Shown: one piece after another, positions 1 through 7,643 of the stretch
Position numbering within the stretch: position 1 is the stretch's first letter
How the letters are laid out: each line of letters opens with the position of its first letter
Source of the DNA: Pseudomonadota bacterium
GTDB taxonomy: Bacteria; Pseudomonadota; Gammaproteobacteria; Steroidobacterales; Steroidobacteraceae
Assembly (NCBI GenBank): GCA_947454665.1
Contig: CANGMU010000003.1
Location: 1-29,925, forward strand
Direction: 5' to 3'
DNA: 29,925 nt
The notes under the pieces: generated by a model
Database searches by the model: none
Seen by the model: only the letters and a program-made list of their open reading frames with translations
What the model was told of the DNA's origin: nothing
Program-made: the position numbers and the translations under genes

Positions 1-10
1 CAGTTCCATG
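1..10 (-). CDS. Possible 5' end of a divergent gene (partial)
   Basis: An ATG lies on the minus strand at 8-10, and reading off the window edge it gives only Met-Glu-Leu. A GGAG sequence stands 7 nt upstream of that ATG on the minus strand, a good ribosome-binding spacing. The position, divergent from the LysR-type gene that follows, is where a LysR target gene often lies. Nothing can be said about the product, and the ATG could be chance. Confidence 0.3.
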
Positions 11-77
11 CTCGCTCTCCGTTCTTGAGGGGACGGGCACTAAAGTACTGCTGGCCGAGGATCCTGAAAAAGCAGAA

Positions 78-83
78 TATAAA
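78..83 (+). promoter_or_regulatory. Candidate -10 element for the LysR-type gene
   Basis: TATAAA in an AT-rich patch 25 bp upstream of the start codon at 108 is close to the sigma-70 -10 consensus. I see no good -35 hexamer 17 bp upstream, which is common for regulators that depend on an activator or have weak promoters. The assignment is by pattern only. Confidence 0.3.
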
Positions 84-107
84 TTCACCATCGACAGGAA
101 AAACCTG

Positions 108-1007
108 ATGAATGCCGGGCGACCGCTGAACCTCAAGCACCTGCGCTATTTCGCCGAGATCGCCCGCCGCGGTTCGGTGGTCGCCGCAGCCCGCGCGCTG
201 CATGTCGCGCCGCAGACGATCAGCAGCCAGCTGCGCATGCTGGAGGAGTCGGTGGCTCAGCCCCTGTTCGAACGGACCGGGCGGCGGCTCAAGCTCACGT
301 CCGCAGGCGAGACCGCGCTCGACTATGCGAACGCGATCTTTGCGCTCGGGGATGAGCTCGGTGCGGTGCTGCATGGCTCGATCAAGGCGCGCAACCAGCT
401 CTTGCGCGTGGGCATCGCGGAAAGCGTGCCGAAGTTGTTGTCGGTGCGCCTGCTGCAAGGCCTCGTTGAGCGACATGCCGACACGCTGGAACTGCATTGT
501 CAGGAAGGTACGTTCGTCGAGTTGCTGGGTAAATTGGCTGCAGGCGAGCTCGATGTCCTGCTGGGCGATGCGCCCGTACCCACGAACCTCGCGCGCACGT
601 TGCAGGCTCGCGCGCTCACGGATTCAGGCATTAGCTTCCTGGCCATGCGCCGGCTTGCAGCGCGTCTGGCGCGGAAGTTTCCAGCGAGCCTCGAGGGTGT
701 GGCCTATGTCGCCGGCTCGGCGCCTTCGTCCCTGCAGACGCAGGCGATCGAAGCCTGGTTCGCCCGCGAGGGCGTTCGGCCGCGCATCGCGGGGCGCATC
801 GATGACAGCGCCTTGTTGAAGGGCTTCGCGCAGTGCGGGCTGGGCTTGATCGCCGTGCCGACCTCGATCGAACGGGAAGTCATCGACCACTATGGATTGG
901 GCGTGGTCGGCCGCACCGAGGCCGTGCGGCAGCAGGTGTTCCTTATCCGGGCCCGGAGTCGGCGACCGCATCCGCTGGTCGCCGAACTGGAGTCGAGCCC
1001 GGACTGA
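108..1007 (+). CDS. nhaR: LysR-family transcriptional regulator, NhaR-like
   Basis: A 299-residue DNA-binding regulator. The N-terminal winged helix-turn-helix (about residues 8-66) reads LKHLRYFAEIARRGSVVAAA followed by a PQTISSQLRMLEE recognition region. The PQTIS-QLR wording and the following FERTGR stretch are closer to NhaR, the sodium-responsive LysR activator of enteric nhaA, than to generic LysR proteins. The rest (about 90-295) is the periplasmic-binding-protein-like effector domain. An AGGA ribosome site lies 8 nt before the ATG. No Na+/H+ antiporter gene is visible in the window, so the target may lie left of position 1 (see the possible divergent start). The gene ends 6 bp from the convergent amt gene. 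Sodium sensing is inferred from family resemblance only. Confidence 0.85.
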   Translation: MNAGRPLNLKHLRYFAEIARRGSVVAAARALHVAPQTISSQLRMLEESVAQPLFERTGRRLKLTSAGETALDYANAIFALGDELGAVLHGSIKARNQLLRVGIAESVPKLLSVRLLQGLVERHADTLELHCQEGTFVELLGKLAAGELDVLLGDAPVPTNLARTLQARALTDSGISFLAMRRLAARLARKFPASLEGVAYVAGSAPSSLQTQAIEAWFAREGVRPRIAGRIDDSALLKGFAQCGLGLIAVPTSIEREVIDHYGLGVVGRTEAVRQQVFLIRARSRRPHPLVAELESSPD

Positions 1008-1013
1008 CGTCGG

Positions 1014-2237
1014 TCAGGAGATGTAGCCGCGCTCGCCGTGCTCGGCGAGATCCAGACCTTCCGACTCGCCTTCTTCGCCCACGCGCAGACCCAGCGTTGC
1101 ATCCAGCACCTTCAGCAGCAGCCAGGTGATACCGCCGCACCACGCAGCCGTGGCGGCGATGCCCAGGGCCTGCACGCCCAGCTGGCTGACCATGTCCTGC
1201 TGCACGGTGAAGCCGGTGCCGCCCAGCGCCGTCGCCGCGAACACGCCGGTGAGCAGCGTGCCCACGATGCCACCGACGCCATGCACCGGCGAGACGTCCA
1301 GCGAATCGTCGATGTGCAGCACGCGCTTGAGCAACTGCGTGGCGAAGTAGCAGACGACGCCGGCGCTGAGGCCGATGGCCACGGCACCGAGCGGGCCCAC
1401 GAACCCGGAGGCCGGGGTGATCGTGCCGAGGCCGGCGACGACGCCGGTCATCAGGCCGAGCATGCTGGGCTTGCCATACTGGCGCCATTCGATGAGCGTC
1501 CAGGCGGTGGCGCCCGCGCAGGCACCGAGGTGCGTGCAGAGGATCGCCATGCCGGCGGTGCCGTTGGCGGCGAGCGCGCTGCCGCCGTTGAAGCCGAACC
1601 AGCCGACCCACAGCATGCCGGCGCCCATCGCGACGACGGGCAGGTTGTGCGGGGGCATCGGCACCTGCGGGAAGCCGCGGCGATTGCCGATCACCTTCGC
1701 GCAGACCAGTGCAGCCATGCCGGCATTCACGTGCACGACGATGCCGCCGGCGAAGTCCATCACGCCGAGCTTGGCGAGCCAGCCGCCGCCCCAGATCCAG
1801 TGCGCCACCGGCACGTACACCAGCAGCAGCCACAGCGCGGAAAACCACAGGACGACGCTGAACCGCGTGCGTTCGGCGTAACCGCCGATCACCAGCGCCG
1901 GCGTGATGATCGCGAAGGTCATCTGGAACATCACGAAGACCGGCTCGGGCAGCGTGCCCACCAGACTGTTCGGCGTGACGTTCAGCAGCAGCGCGCGGTC
2001 GAGGCTGCCGATCAGGCTGTTCAGGCCGCCGCCATCGCCAAAGGCGAGGCCGTAGCCGCAGAGCAGCCACAGCAGGGAGGCGATGCAGGTGATCGCAAAG
2101 CACTGGATCAGGATCGACAGCACGTTCTTGCTGCGCACCAGGCCGCCATAAAACAGGGCAAGGCCCGGCAGCGTCATGAACAGGACAAGCGCCGAGGCGC
2201 AGATGATCCAGGCCGTGTCGGCCGCGTTTGCAGTCAT
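1014..2237 (-). CDS. amtB: Ammonium transporter (Amt/AmtB family)
   Basis: A 407-residue inner-membrane ammonium channel with about 11 hydrophobic helices. Recognisable family blocks are LFYGGLVRSKN near residue 30, the GGYAER block near residue 120, and the two pore histidines in GGIVVHVNAG and SPVHGVGGI. Amt channels pass ammonium and are gated by binding of a PII protein such as the GlnK encoded at 27017. Here amt stands alone, whereas glnK-amtB is usually an operon. The sequence starts close to the first helix without the extra signal peptide of E. coli AmtB. An AGGGGA ribosome site 5 nt before the ATG supports the start. The upstream region carries GCACCA/TGGTGC dyads that may be NtrC-type sites. 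The C-terminal tail is short and acidic. Confidence 0.95.
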   Translation of the reverse strand: MTANAADTAWIICASALVLFMTLPGLALFYGGLVRSKNVLSILIQCFAITCIASLLWLLCGYGLAFGDGGGLNSLIGSLDRALLLNVTPNSLVGTLPEPVFVMFQMTFAIITPALVIGGYAERTRFSVVLWFSALWLLLVYVPVAHWIWGGGWLAKLGVMDFAGGIVVHVNAGMAALVCAKVIGNRRGFPQVPMPPHNLPVVAMGAGMLWVGWFGFNGGSALAANGTAGMAILCTHLGACAGATAWTLIEWRQYGKPSMLGLMTGVVAGLGTITPASGFVGPLGAVAIGLSAGVVCYFATQLLKRVLHIDDSLDVSPVHGVGGIVGTLLTGVFAATALGGTGFTVQQDMVSQLGVQALGIAATAAWCGGITWLLLKVLDATLGLRVGEEGESEGLDLAEHGERGYIS

Positions 2238-2258
2238 GGGAAGTCCCCTAACGTCTCG

Positions 2259-2359
2259 TTATGGTGCGGCATTCTGCACCAGCCAGCGCCATGCACAAGA
2301 TGGGGCAAGCGGTTGATTACGCACGAAAACAGGGCGCCGAGAACAACGACGCACCATAA
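2259..2359. promoter_or_regulatory. Cluster of GCACCA/TGGTGC half-sites between amt and the SulP gene
   Basis: The 157-bp divergent region (2238-2394) contains TGGTGC at 2262-2267, GCACCA at 2276-2281 (a perfect 6-bp inverted repeat with an 8-nt centre) and GCACCA again at 2351-2356. The first and third sit inside a perfect 10-bp inverted pair, TTATGGTGCG at 2259-2268 and CGCACCATAA at 2350-2359. GCACCA matches the half-site of NtrC, the nitrogen-response activator, but the spacing and relative orientation differ from the classic 17-bp NtrC operator. Whether NtrC or another factor binds is inference. I see no correctly spaced sigma-54 promoter in front of amt. Confidence 0.4.
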
Positions 2360-2394
2360 TCAGGCAGGCCTGTTCGTACTAGACTGATCAAGCT

Positions 2395-4101
2395 ATGCAG
2401 CGCGCTACCGCGACATCTCGTCCGCGCTTCGCGGAACTGTTCATGCCGAAGTTCTTCACGGTGCTGAAGGAAGGCTATGGCGCGGCCGCGTTTCGTGCGG
2501 ATTCGCTGAGCGGCCTCACCGTCGCGATCGTCGCGCTGCCGCTGTCGATGGCCATCGCGATCGCTTCCGGGGTGACGCCGGACCGTGGGCTGTATACCGC
2601 CATCATCGGCGGCTTCCTGGTCTCGCTGCTCGGTGGAAGCCGCTTCCAGATTGGCGGACCGGCCGGCGCGTTCATCGTGCTCGTGGCCGGTACGGTCGCG
2701 ACGCAGGGCGTCCAGGGCCTGCTGCTCGCGACCTTTCTTTCAGGGTTGATCCTGCTGCTTGCGGGTTTCCTGCGGCTCGGCACCTACATCAAATACATCC
2801 CCTATCCGGTGACCGTTGGCTTCACCGCGGGCATCGCGGCGATCATCTTCGCGAGCCAGTTGAAAGATTTTTTTGGTCTGCACCTTGCTGGTGCGGAGCC
2901 GGCCGGCTTCCTGCCGAAAATCGCCGCACTGGCTGCCGCCTTGCCCACTGCGAGTGCACCAGCGCTGTGCGTCGCGGTCCTGTCGATCGCGATCATCGTC
3001 GGGATACGCCGCTTCCGGCCAGGATGGCCGAATCTGTTGATTGCGGTCGTCACGGCGTCCGTCGTGGCGGCGCTCCTGCACCTGCCGGTTGAGACGATCG
3101 GCACGCGCTTCGGCGGCATCCCGCGCAGCCTGCCGCTGCCCCAGTGGCCGGACTTCTCCGACGCGCGCCTGCTCGTCGCGCTGCCGACCGCGCTCAGCTT
3201 CGCCCTGCTGGGCAGCATCGAAAGCCTGTTGTCGGCGGTTGTCGCGGACAGCATGAGCGGCCGCCGCCACCGTTCGAACTGCGAGCTCGTCGCGCAGGGC
3301 GTGGCCAACATGGGCTCGGCGCTCTTCGGCGGCTTCTGTGTCACCGGCACGATCGCGCGCACCGCGACCAACGTGCGCTCCGGGGCGCATGGGCCCGTCG
3401 CGGGCATGCTGCACGCGCTGTTCCTGCTGGCCTTCATGCTGCTGGCGGCGCCGCTCGCCGCCTACATACCGCTCGCTGCACTGGCCGGCCTGCTCATCAC
3501 CGTGGCCTGGAACATGGCCGAGAAGCACGCCATCGCCAGCCTGCTGCGTGCCTCGCTGGGTGATGCCGTGGTGCTGCTGGCCACCTTCGGGCTGACGCTG
3601 CTGCGCGACCTGGCCGAGGGCATCGTCGTGGGTTTCGCGCTGGCGGCACTGCTGTTCGTGCATCGCATGTCGCAGGCCATCGACGTGCAGGCGGGCCTGC
3701 CCGCGGGCCAGGACGATGAAGCCGATGCGCCGCGTGATGCGCAGCACGGGGGCTATGCCGGTGGCACCGCCGACCGGGACATCATCGTGCACCGGATTTC
3801 CGGTGCCTTCTTCTTCGGGGCCGCGGCCACGGTGGCAGCGGCGCTGGATCGCATCGCCGTGCAACCCCGCGCGCAGGTGATCGATTTCTCAGCCGTGCCG
3901 GTGATCGACTCTACGGCGGCGGTGACGATCGAAGGCTTCGTGCGCAAGGCGCGGCGGCAGCGGGTCGAGGTCTATCTCACGGGAGCCGGTGTTGCCGTGC
4001 GCCGCGAGCTGCTGGCGCAGGGGCTGCGAGAGCCGATCGTCCGCTATCGCGACAGCGTGGCAACGGCCCTCGCCGAAGCCAGGGCGTCCCGCGTCGACTA
4101 G
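2395..4101 (+). CDS. SulP-family anion transporter with C-terminal STAS domain
   Basis: A 568-residue inner-membrane transporter. Hydrophobic helices run from about residue 30 to 425 with the SulP pattern: an early GLTVAIVALPLSMAIAIASG helix, then GGSRFQIGGPAGAF, then a late LRDLAEGIVVGFALAALLFV block. A STAS domain follows (about 460-568) with the typical VPVIDSTAAVTIEGF core. The family carries sulfate, bicarbonate or dicarboxylates, often with sodium or protons, and the substrate cannot be read from sequence. There is no clear Shine-Dalgarno before the ATG at 2395. A second ATG at 2443 would remove 16 residues and leave the membrane domain intact, so the start is uncertain. The gene ends with a 4-bp convergent overlap with the HDOD gene. 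Divergence from amt across shared dyads may mean co-regulation. Confidence 0.9.
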   Translation: MQRATATSRPRFAELFMPKFFTVLKEGYGAAAFRADSLSGLTVAIVALPLSMAIAIASGVTPDRGLYTAIIGGFLVSLLGGSRFQIGGPAGAFIVLVAGTVATQGVQGLLLATFLSGLILLLAGFLRLGTYIKYIPYPVTVGFTAGIAAIIFASQLKDFFGLHLAGAEPAGFLPKIAALAAALPTASAPALCVAVLSIAIIVGIRRFRPGWPNLLIAVVTASVVAALLHLPVETIGTRFGGIPRSLPLPQWPDFSDARLLVALPTALSFALLGSIESLLSAVVADSMSGRRHRSNCELVAQGVANMGSALFGGFCVTGTIARTATNVRSGAHGPVAGMLHALFLLAFMLLAAPLAAYIPLAALAGLLITVAWNMAEKHAIASLLRASLGDAVVLLATFGLTLLRDLAEGIVVGFALAALLFVHRMSQAIDVQAGLPAGQDDEADAPRDAQHGGYAGGTADRDIIVHRISGAFFFGAAATVAAALDRIAVQPRAQVIDFSAVPVIDSTAAVTIEGFVRKARRQRVEVYLTGAGVAVRRELLAQGLREPIVRYRDSVATALAEARASRVD

Positions 4102-5225
4102 TCCCTGGGCTGCTGCCGCAGGCGCTCCCAGATGCGACGGACCTGCGAGCCCGCGGCGCTGTGGCCACCGAGCGCGAGCAGGGCGTCTTCTTCGGCGTAC
4201 TGTCCTGCCGCGACGAGCATCGACAGCGCGGCGGCCATGCGACCGAAGCGCAGCGACTGCCCCAGTCCGGAGAGGCCCGTCGTGTTGCCGTCGACCAGCT
4301 GCTCGTTCAGCGCGTCGCCGATGCGTTCCGACAGGCCCCAGCTCGCGGCGATGCGCTGCGCCGTGGGGCCCGCCCAGCTGTCGAGGATGGCGACGGTCAC
4401 GCCCGCATCCGGTGGCGTGCCGGGCCGCGCGGCATATTCATCGAGCACGACGCTCAGCGCGACGATCGTGCCGAGCCCCAGCACCAGCGCGAGCAGCTGC
4501 GCGGCAAAGGGATCCGTCCGGCCGATCTGCGCCGCATGGGCCTCGGCCGCAGCGGCGGAATACAGCGTGTGTTCCCAAATCAGCTCGGGCACGCGCGAAA
4601 ACACGCCGCGCACTTCGAGCACCGGCTGGAACAGCGCAGCCGCGACGATGGCGCGCATGCCATCGATGCCGATCACCACCATCGCCCGATCGATCGACTC
4701 AATCGCGCGCCCGTTCACCCGGTAGAGCGGCGAGTTCGCGACGCGCAGCAGGTTGCCGGTCAGCGCCGGATCCTGGCCGATGATCTGCGCCATCTCGCGC
4801 AGCGTGGCGCTGTCGTTGTTAATCGCCTCCAGCAGCTGCGGCAGCAAGGTGGGCCGGCGCGGCGTATAGCGCGGGCGCGATTCGATCGTGCGCAGCGTCT
4901 CGGTTGCCGCAGCGACGACGGCCGACTGGACGGCATGTCCGCCGGCCGGCACGCGGCTCGGTTCATCCAGCGGTGCGCCGTCGAAGGCGAGCGAATACAA
5001 CTGTCGCTGGATCTCTCGCGCACCCGGACCGAACACCGGCGCCTGCGCATCAGTCAGGGTCGTGGCGACGTCGATGACGAGGGCGGGTCCCGGCGCGGAG
5101 TGCGGCACCCCGCGCGGGACGTCGAGCTCCGCCGCGCGGGCCTTGCGACGGTTCACCACCGCCATGACGGCGATCGTTATCGCTGCGGCACCGCCGAGTG
5201 CGACGAGCTGGCTGAAGCCGCTCAA
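4098..5225 (-). CDS. HDOD-domain protein with N-terminal membrane anchor
   Basis: A 375-residue protein with one predicted membrane helix (about residues 6-24), a variable linker, and an HDOD domain (about 120-320) recognisable from LLPQLLEAINNDSATLREMAQIIGQDP-type spacing followed by LLRVANSPLYR. HDOD domains are HD-like folds, usually lacking the catalytic metal ligands, found in bacterial signalling proteins. The start codon is TTG at 5225-5223 and overlaps the TGA of the SPOR gene by 4 bases, which implies translational coupling. The next in-frame ATG would delete most of the membrane helix, so TTG is preferred. It is the last gene of the priA-argS-SPOR-HDOD run. The signal sensed is unknown. 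Confidence 0.8.
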   Translation of the reverse strand: MSGFSQLVALGGAAAITIAVMAVVNRRKARAAELDVPRGVPHSAPGPALVIDVATTLTDAQAPVFGPGAREIQRQLYSLAFDGAPLDEPSRVPAGGHAVQSAVVAAATETLRTIESRPRYTPRRPTLLPQLLEAINNDSATLREMAQIIGQDPALTGNLLRVANSPLYRVNGRAIESIDRAMVVIGIDGMRAIVAAALFQPVLEVRGVFSRVPELIWEHTLYSAAAAEAHAAQIGRTDPFAAQLLALVLGLGTIVALSVVLDEYAARPGTPPDAGVTVAILDSWAGPTAQRIAASWGLSERIGDALNEQLVDGNTTGLSGLGQSLRFGRMAAALSMLVAAGQYAEEDALLALGGHSAAGSQVRRIWERLRQQPRD

Positions 5226-5806
5226 TCGCCGACCCGCGTCACGAGCGGCTCTACTTCCGCGCGGCGCAGCTGGTCACGGATGCGGTTCAGCTGGTCCAGG
5301 TTGTCGATCGGACCGATGCGGATGCGATGCCAGACGTCATCGTCCACGGAGACGCGCTGGACGGCCGACGTGATGCCGAGCTTCGCGAACTTGGCACGCG
5401 CTCGTTCCGCATCATCGACGGTGCGGAAGGAACCGGCCTGCAGCACATAGGTGCCGGGCTGGTCGATGCGTACCGTGGGCTGGTCCTGGCGCACGGCCTG
5501 GCCCTTCTCCGGCAACACCACTTCGAACTTCGGCAATCGGTCGTAGAAATCGTAATGGGTCGCGGGCGTCTCATCGGCCGTCGCGTCCTGCTTGGACTTC
5601 TGTCCGACCGCGGCTGCGGCCTCGCGGGCCACTGCCTTGGGCGAAGGCGTCTCGGCGGGAGGGCGGTGTTCCTTGACGTAGACCAGCATGGCCACCAGCA
5701 GCCCCGCACCCAATCCGATGGCGATATCACGCCAACGGCCTACGGCTTCCGAACGCCGCGCGAGCGGCGACTTGAAGTCGCGGGAGGTGAGCCGCTGGCC
5801 TGCCAT
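5222..5806 (-). CDS. SPOR-domain membrane protein (FtsN-like architecture)
   Basis: A 194-residue bitopic protein: basic cytoplasmic N-terminus, one membrane helix (about residues 28-44), a low-complexity Ala/Lys/Pro linker, and a C-terminal SPOR domain (about 115-190) beginning GTYVLQAGSFRTVDDAERARA. SPOR domains bind glycan strands lacking stem peptides at the division septum, so a periplasmic, septum-associated role is likely. A SPOR gene beside argS is a conserved arrangement in pseudomonads and xanthomonads, where hslVU usually follows. Here hslVU is absent and an HDOD gene follows instead. The start lies 3 bp after the argS stop. It is short for true FtsN, so it is named only by domain. 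Confidence 0.85.
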   Translation of the reverse strand: MAGQRLTSRDFKSPLARRSEAVGRWRDIAIGLGAGLLVAMLVYVKEHRPPAETPSPKAVAREAAAAVGQKSKQDATADETPATHYDFYDRLPKFEVVLPEKGQAVRQDQPTVRIDQPGTYVLQAGSFRTVDDAERARAKFAKLGITSAVQRVSVDDDVWHRIRIGPIDNLDQLNRIRDQLRRAEVEPLVTRVGD

Positions 5807-5809
5807 GAC

Positions 5810-7579
5810 TTACATCGTCTCCGGGGACGACACGCCCAGCAGGTGCAGGCCGTTGCGCACCACCTGTTGCGTGGCCATCACGAGTGCGAGGCGCGCATTG
5901 CGCATCGCATCGTCTTCGACGATGAACTGCTCGGCGTTGTAGTAGGTGTGGAAGGCGTTGGCGAGCTCGCGCAGGTAATGCACCAGCGTGTGCGGTGCGC
6001 GGTGCGTGCCGGCCAGGAGGATGATCTCCGGATAGCGCGCGAGCTGCGTCAGCAGCGCCGTTTCGTGCGGCGTGTTGAGCAGGCCGAGGTTGGCCATGCC
6101 GATGTTCGCGTCGTAGGCATGGCCCTTCGAGGCCAGCTGGCGCAGCACCGATGCGACGCGCGCGTGCGCGTACTGGATGTAATAGACCGGATTGTCGTTC
6201 GTGCGGGACTTCGCCAGCGTCATGTCGAAGTCGAGGTGCTGGTCGTTGCCACGCATGACGTAGAAGAAGCGGCAGGCGTCGTTGCCGACCTCGTTGCGCA
6301 GTTCGCGCAGCGTGATGAACTCACCGGAACGCGTGGACATCTGCGCCTTCTCGCCATCGCGGAAGAGCGTCACGAACTGCACCAGCAGCGCTTCCAGCGC
6401 CTCGCCCGGTTCGCCCATCGCCTCCAGGCCGGCGCGCACGCGCGCGACGTAGCCATGATGGTCGGAGCCCAGGATGTCTAGCAGCAGGTCGAAGCCGCGC
6501 TCGCGCTTCTCCAGGTGGTAGGCGATGTCGGACGCGAAATAGGTCTTCACGCCGTTCTCGCGCACGACCACGCGGTCCTTGTCGTCGCCGAAGGTCGTCG
6601 CGCGGAACCACAGCGCACCGTCCTTTTCGTAGACGTGGTTGTGTTGCGCGAGGCGCTGCAGCGCGCGGTCGATCGCGCCGTTGTCGGCCAGCGAACGCTC
6701 CGAATACCAGCGGTCGAAGGTGACGCCGAATTCCGCCAGGTCGTTCTCGATGTCGGAGAGGATGGCCTTCAGGCCCAGATCCAGCACGCTGCGGTAGGCC
6801 ATCTCGCCGAGCAGCTGGCGTGCGCGCGCGATCACCGCATCGATGTAGGCGTCCTTGTCGCCGCCTTCCGGTTCATCCGGCGGCAGGTTGCCGAAGACCT
6901 CGCCGGCCGATCGCTGCAGCGTGTCACCGGCCATCTGCAGCAGCTCCGCGGCGATCTCGCGGATGTAATCGCCCTTGTAGCCGTTGGCCGGGAAGCGGAA
7001 GGTTTCGCCGCAGTCCTCGAGATAGCGCAGCCAGATGCTGGCAGCGAGGATCTCCATCTGCCGGCCGGCATCATTGATGTAGTACTCGCGATGCACCTGC
7101 CAGCCGTTCGCGGCCAACAGGTTCGCGACGCTCGCACCGAAGGCGCCATGGCGACCGTGGCCGACATGCAGCGGGCCCGTCGGGTTGGACGAGACGAATT
7201 CGACGAGTGCTTTCTTGTCGGCGCCGCTTGCGTTGCGGCCGAAGGCATCACCCAGTTCGTGGATCTGGCGCACGACCTGCGCCTGCGCGTCACCGGCGAT
7301 GAAGAAATTGATGAAGCCCGCGCCGGCCACTTCCACGCGCACCACCTGCGGCGACTGCGGCAGGGCCTCGACGATAGCCTGCGCGAGATCGCGCGGCTTG
7401 AGCCCGGAAGCCTTCGCGAGGCGCATCGCGACGTTGGTCGCGAAATCGCCGTTGGCGGCATCGCGCGTGCGTTCGATGACGATCGACTTCAGGTCGACCT
7501 CTGCGGGCAGCAGCGTGCCGGCGAGACGGGTCAGGGCTTCGTGGAGCAGCTGCTCGAGCTCTTGCTTCAAGGCGGTCAT
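5810..7579 (-). CDS. argS: Arginyl-tRNA synthetase
   Basis: A 589-residue cytoplasmic class I synthetase that charges tRNA-Arg, full length for the family. An N-terminal ArgS-specific (Add-1) domain covers about residues 1-90. The HIGH motif appears as HVGHGR inside SSNPTGPLHVGHGR, followed by REYYINDAGRQ. The KMSKS-equivalent region reads AQMSTRSGEFITL, since ArgRS often lacks a canonical KMSKS lysine. The C-terminal DALR anticodon-binding domain ends the protein. No strong Shine-Dalgarno is visible before the ATG at 7579. The priA stop lies 64 bp upstream and the genes are likely co-transcribed. Confidence 0.97.
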   Translation of the reverse strand: MTALKQELEQLLHEALTRLAGTLLPAEVDLKSIVIERTRDAANGDFATNVAMRLAKASGLKPRDLAQAIVEALPQSPQVVRVEVAGAGFINFFIAGDAQAQVVRQIHELGDAFGRNASGADKKALVEFVSSNPTGPLHVGHGRHGAFGASVANLLAANGWQVHREYYINDAGRQMEILAASIWLRYLEDCGETFRFPANGYKGDYIREIAAELLQMAGDTLQRSAGEVFGNLPPDEPEGGDKDAYIDAVIARARQLLGEMAYRSVLDLGLKAILSDIENDLAEFGVTFDRWYSERSLADNGAIDRALQRLAQHNHVYEKDGALWFRATTFGDDKDRVVVRENGVKTYFASDIAYHLEKRERGFDLLLDILGSDHHGYVARVRAGLEAMGEPGEALEALLVQFVTLFRDGEKAQMSTRSGEFITLRELRNEVGNDACRFFYVMRGNDQHLDFDMTLAKSRTNDNPVYYIQYAHARVASVLRQLASKGHAYDANIGMANLGLLNTPHETALLTQLARYPEIILLAGTHRAPHTLVHYLRELANAFHTYYNAEQFIVEDDAMRNARLALVMATQQVVRNGLHLLGVSSPETM

Positions 7580-7643
7580 CCATGTGGCGCTGCGCCGGTC
7601 ACGGCGCGGCCCGCTAGTTTACCTGCTCGCCGGGATGGCTTCG

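Noticed and set aside
1038..2387. A 449-codon open frame antisense to amt
   Set aside because: The amt gene is certain from its motifs. The antisense frame encodes a low-complexity His/Gln/Arg/Ala-rich product typical of a GC-rich shadow.
2238..2394. A sigma-54 promoter in front of amt
   Set aside because: TGGCGC-like and TGGTGC-like stretches occur on the minus strand, but the GG to GC distance is 11 or 12 rather than 10, so the invariant spacing fails.
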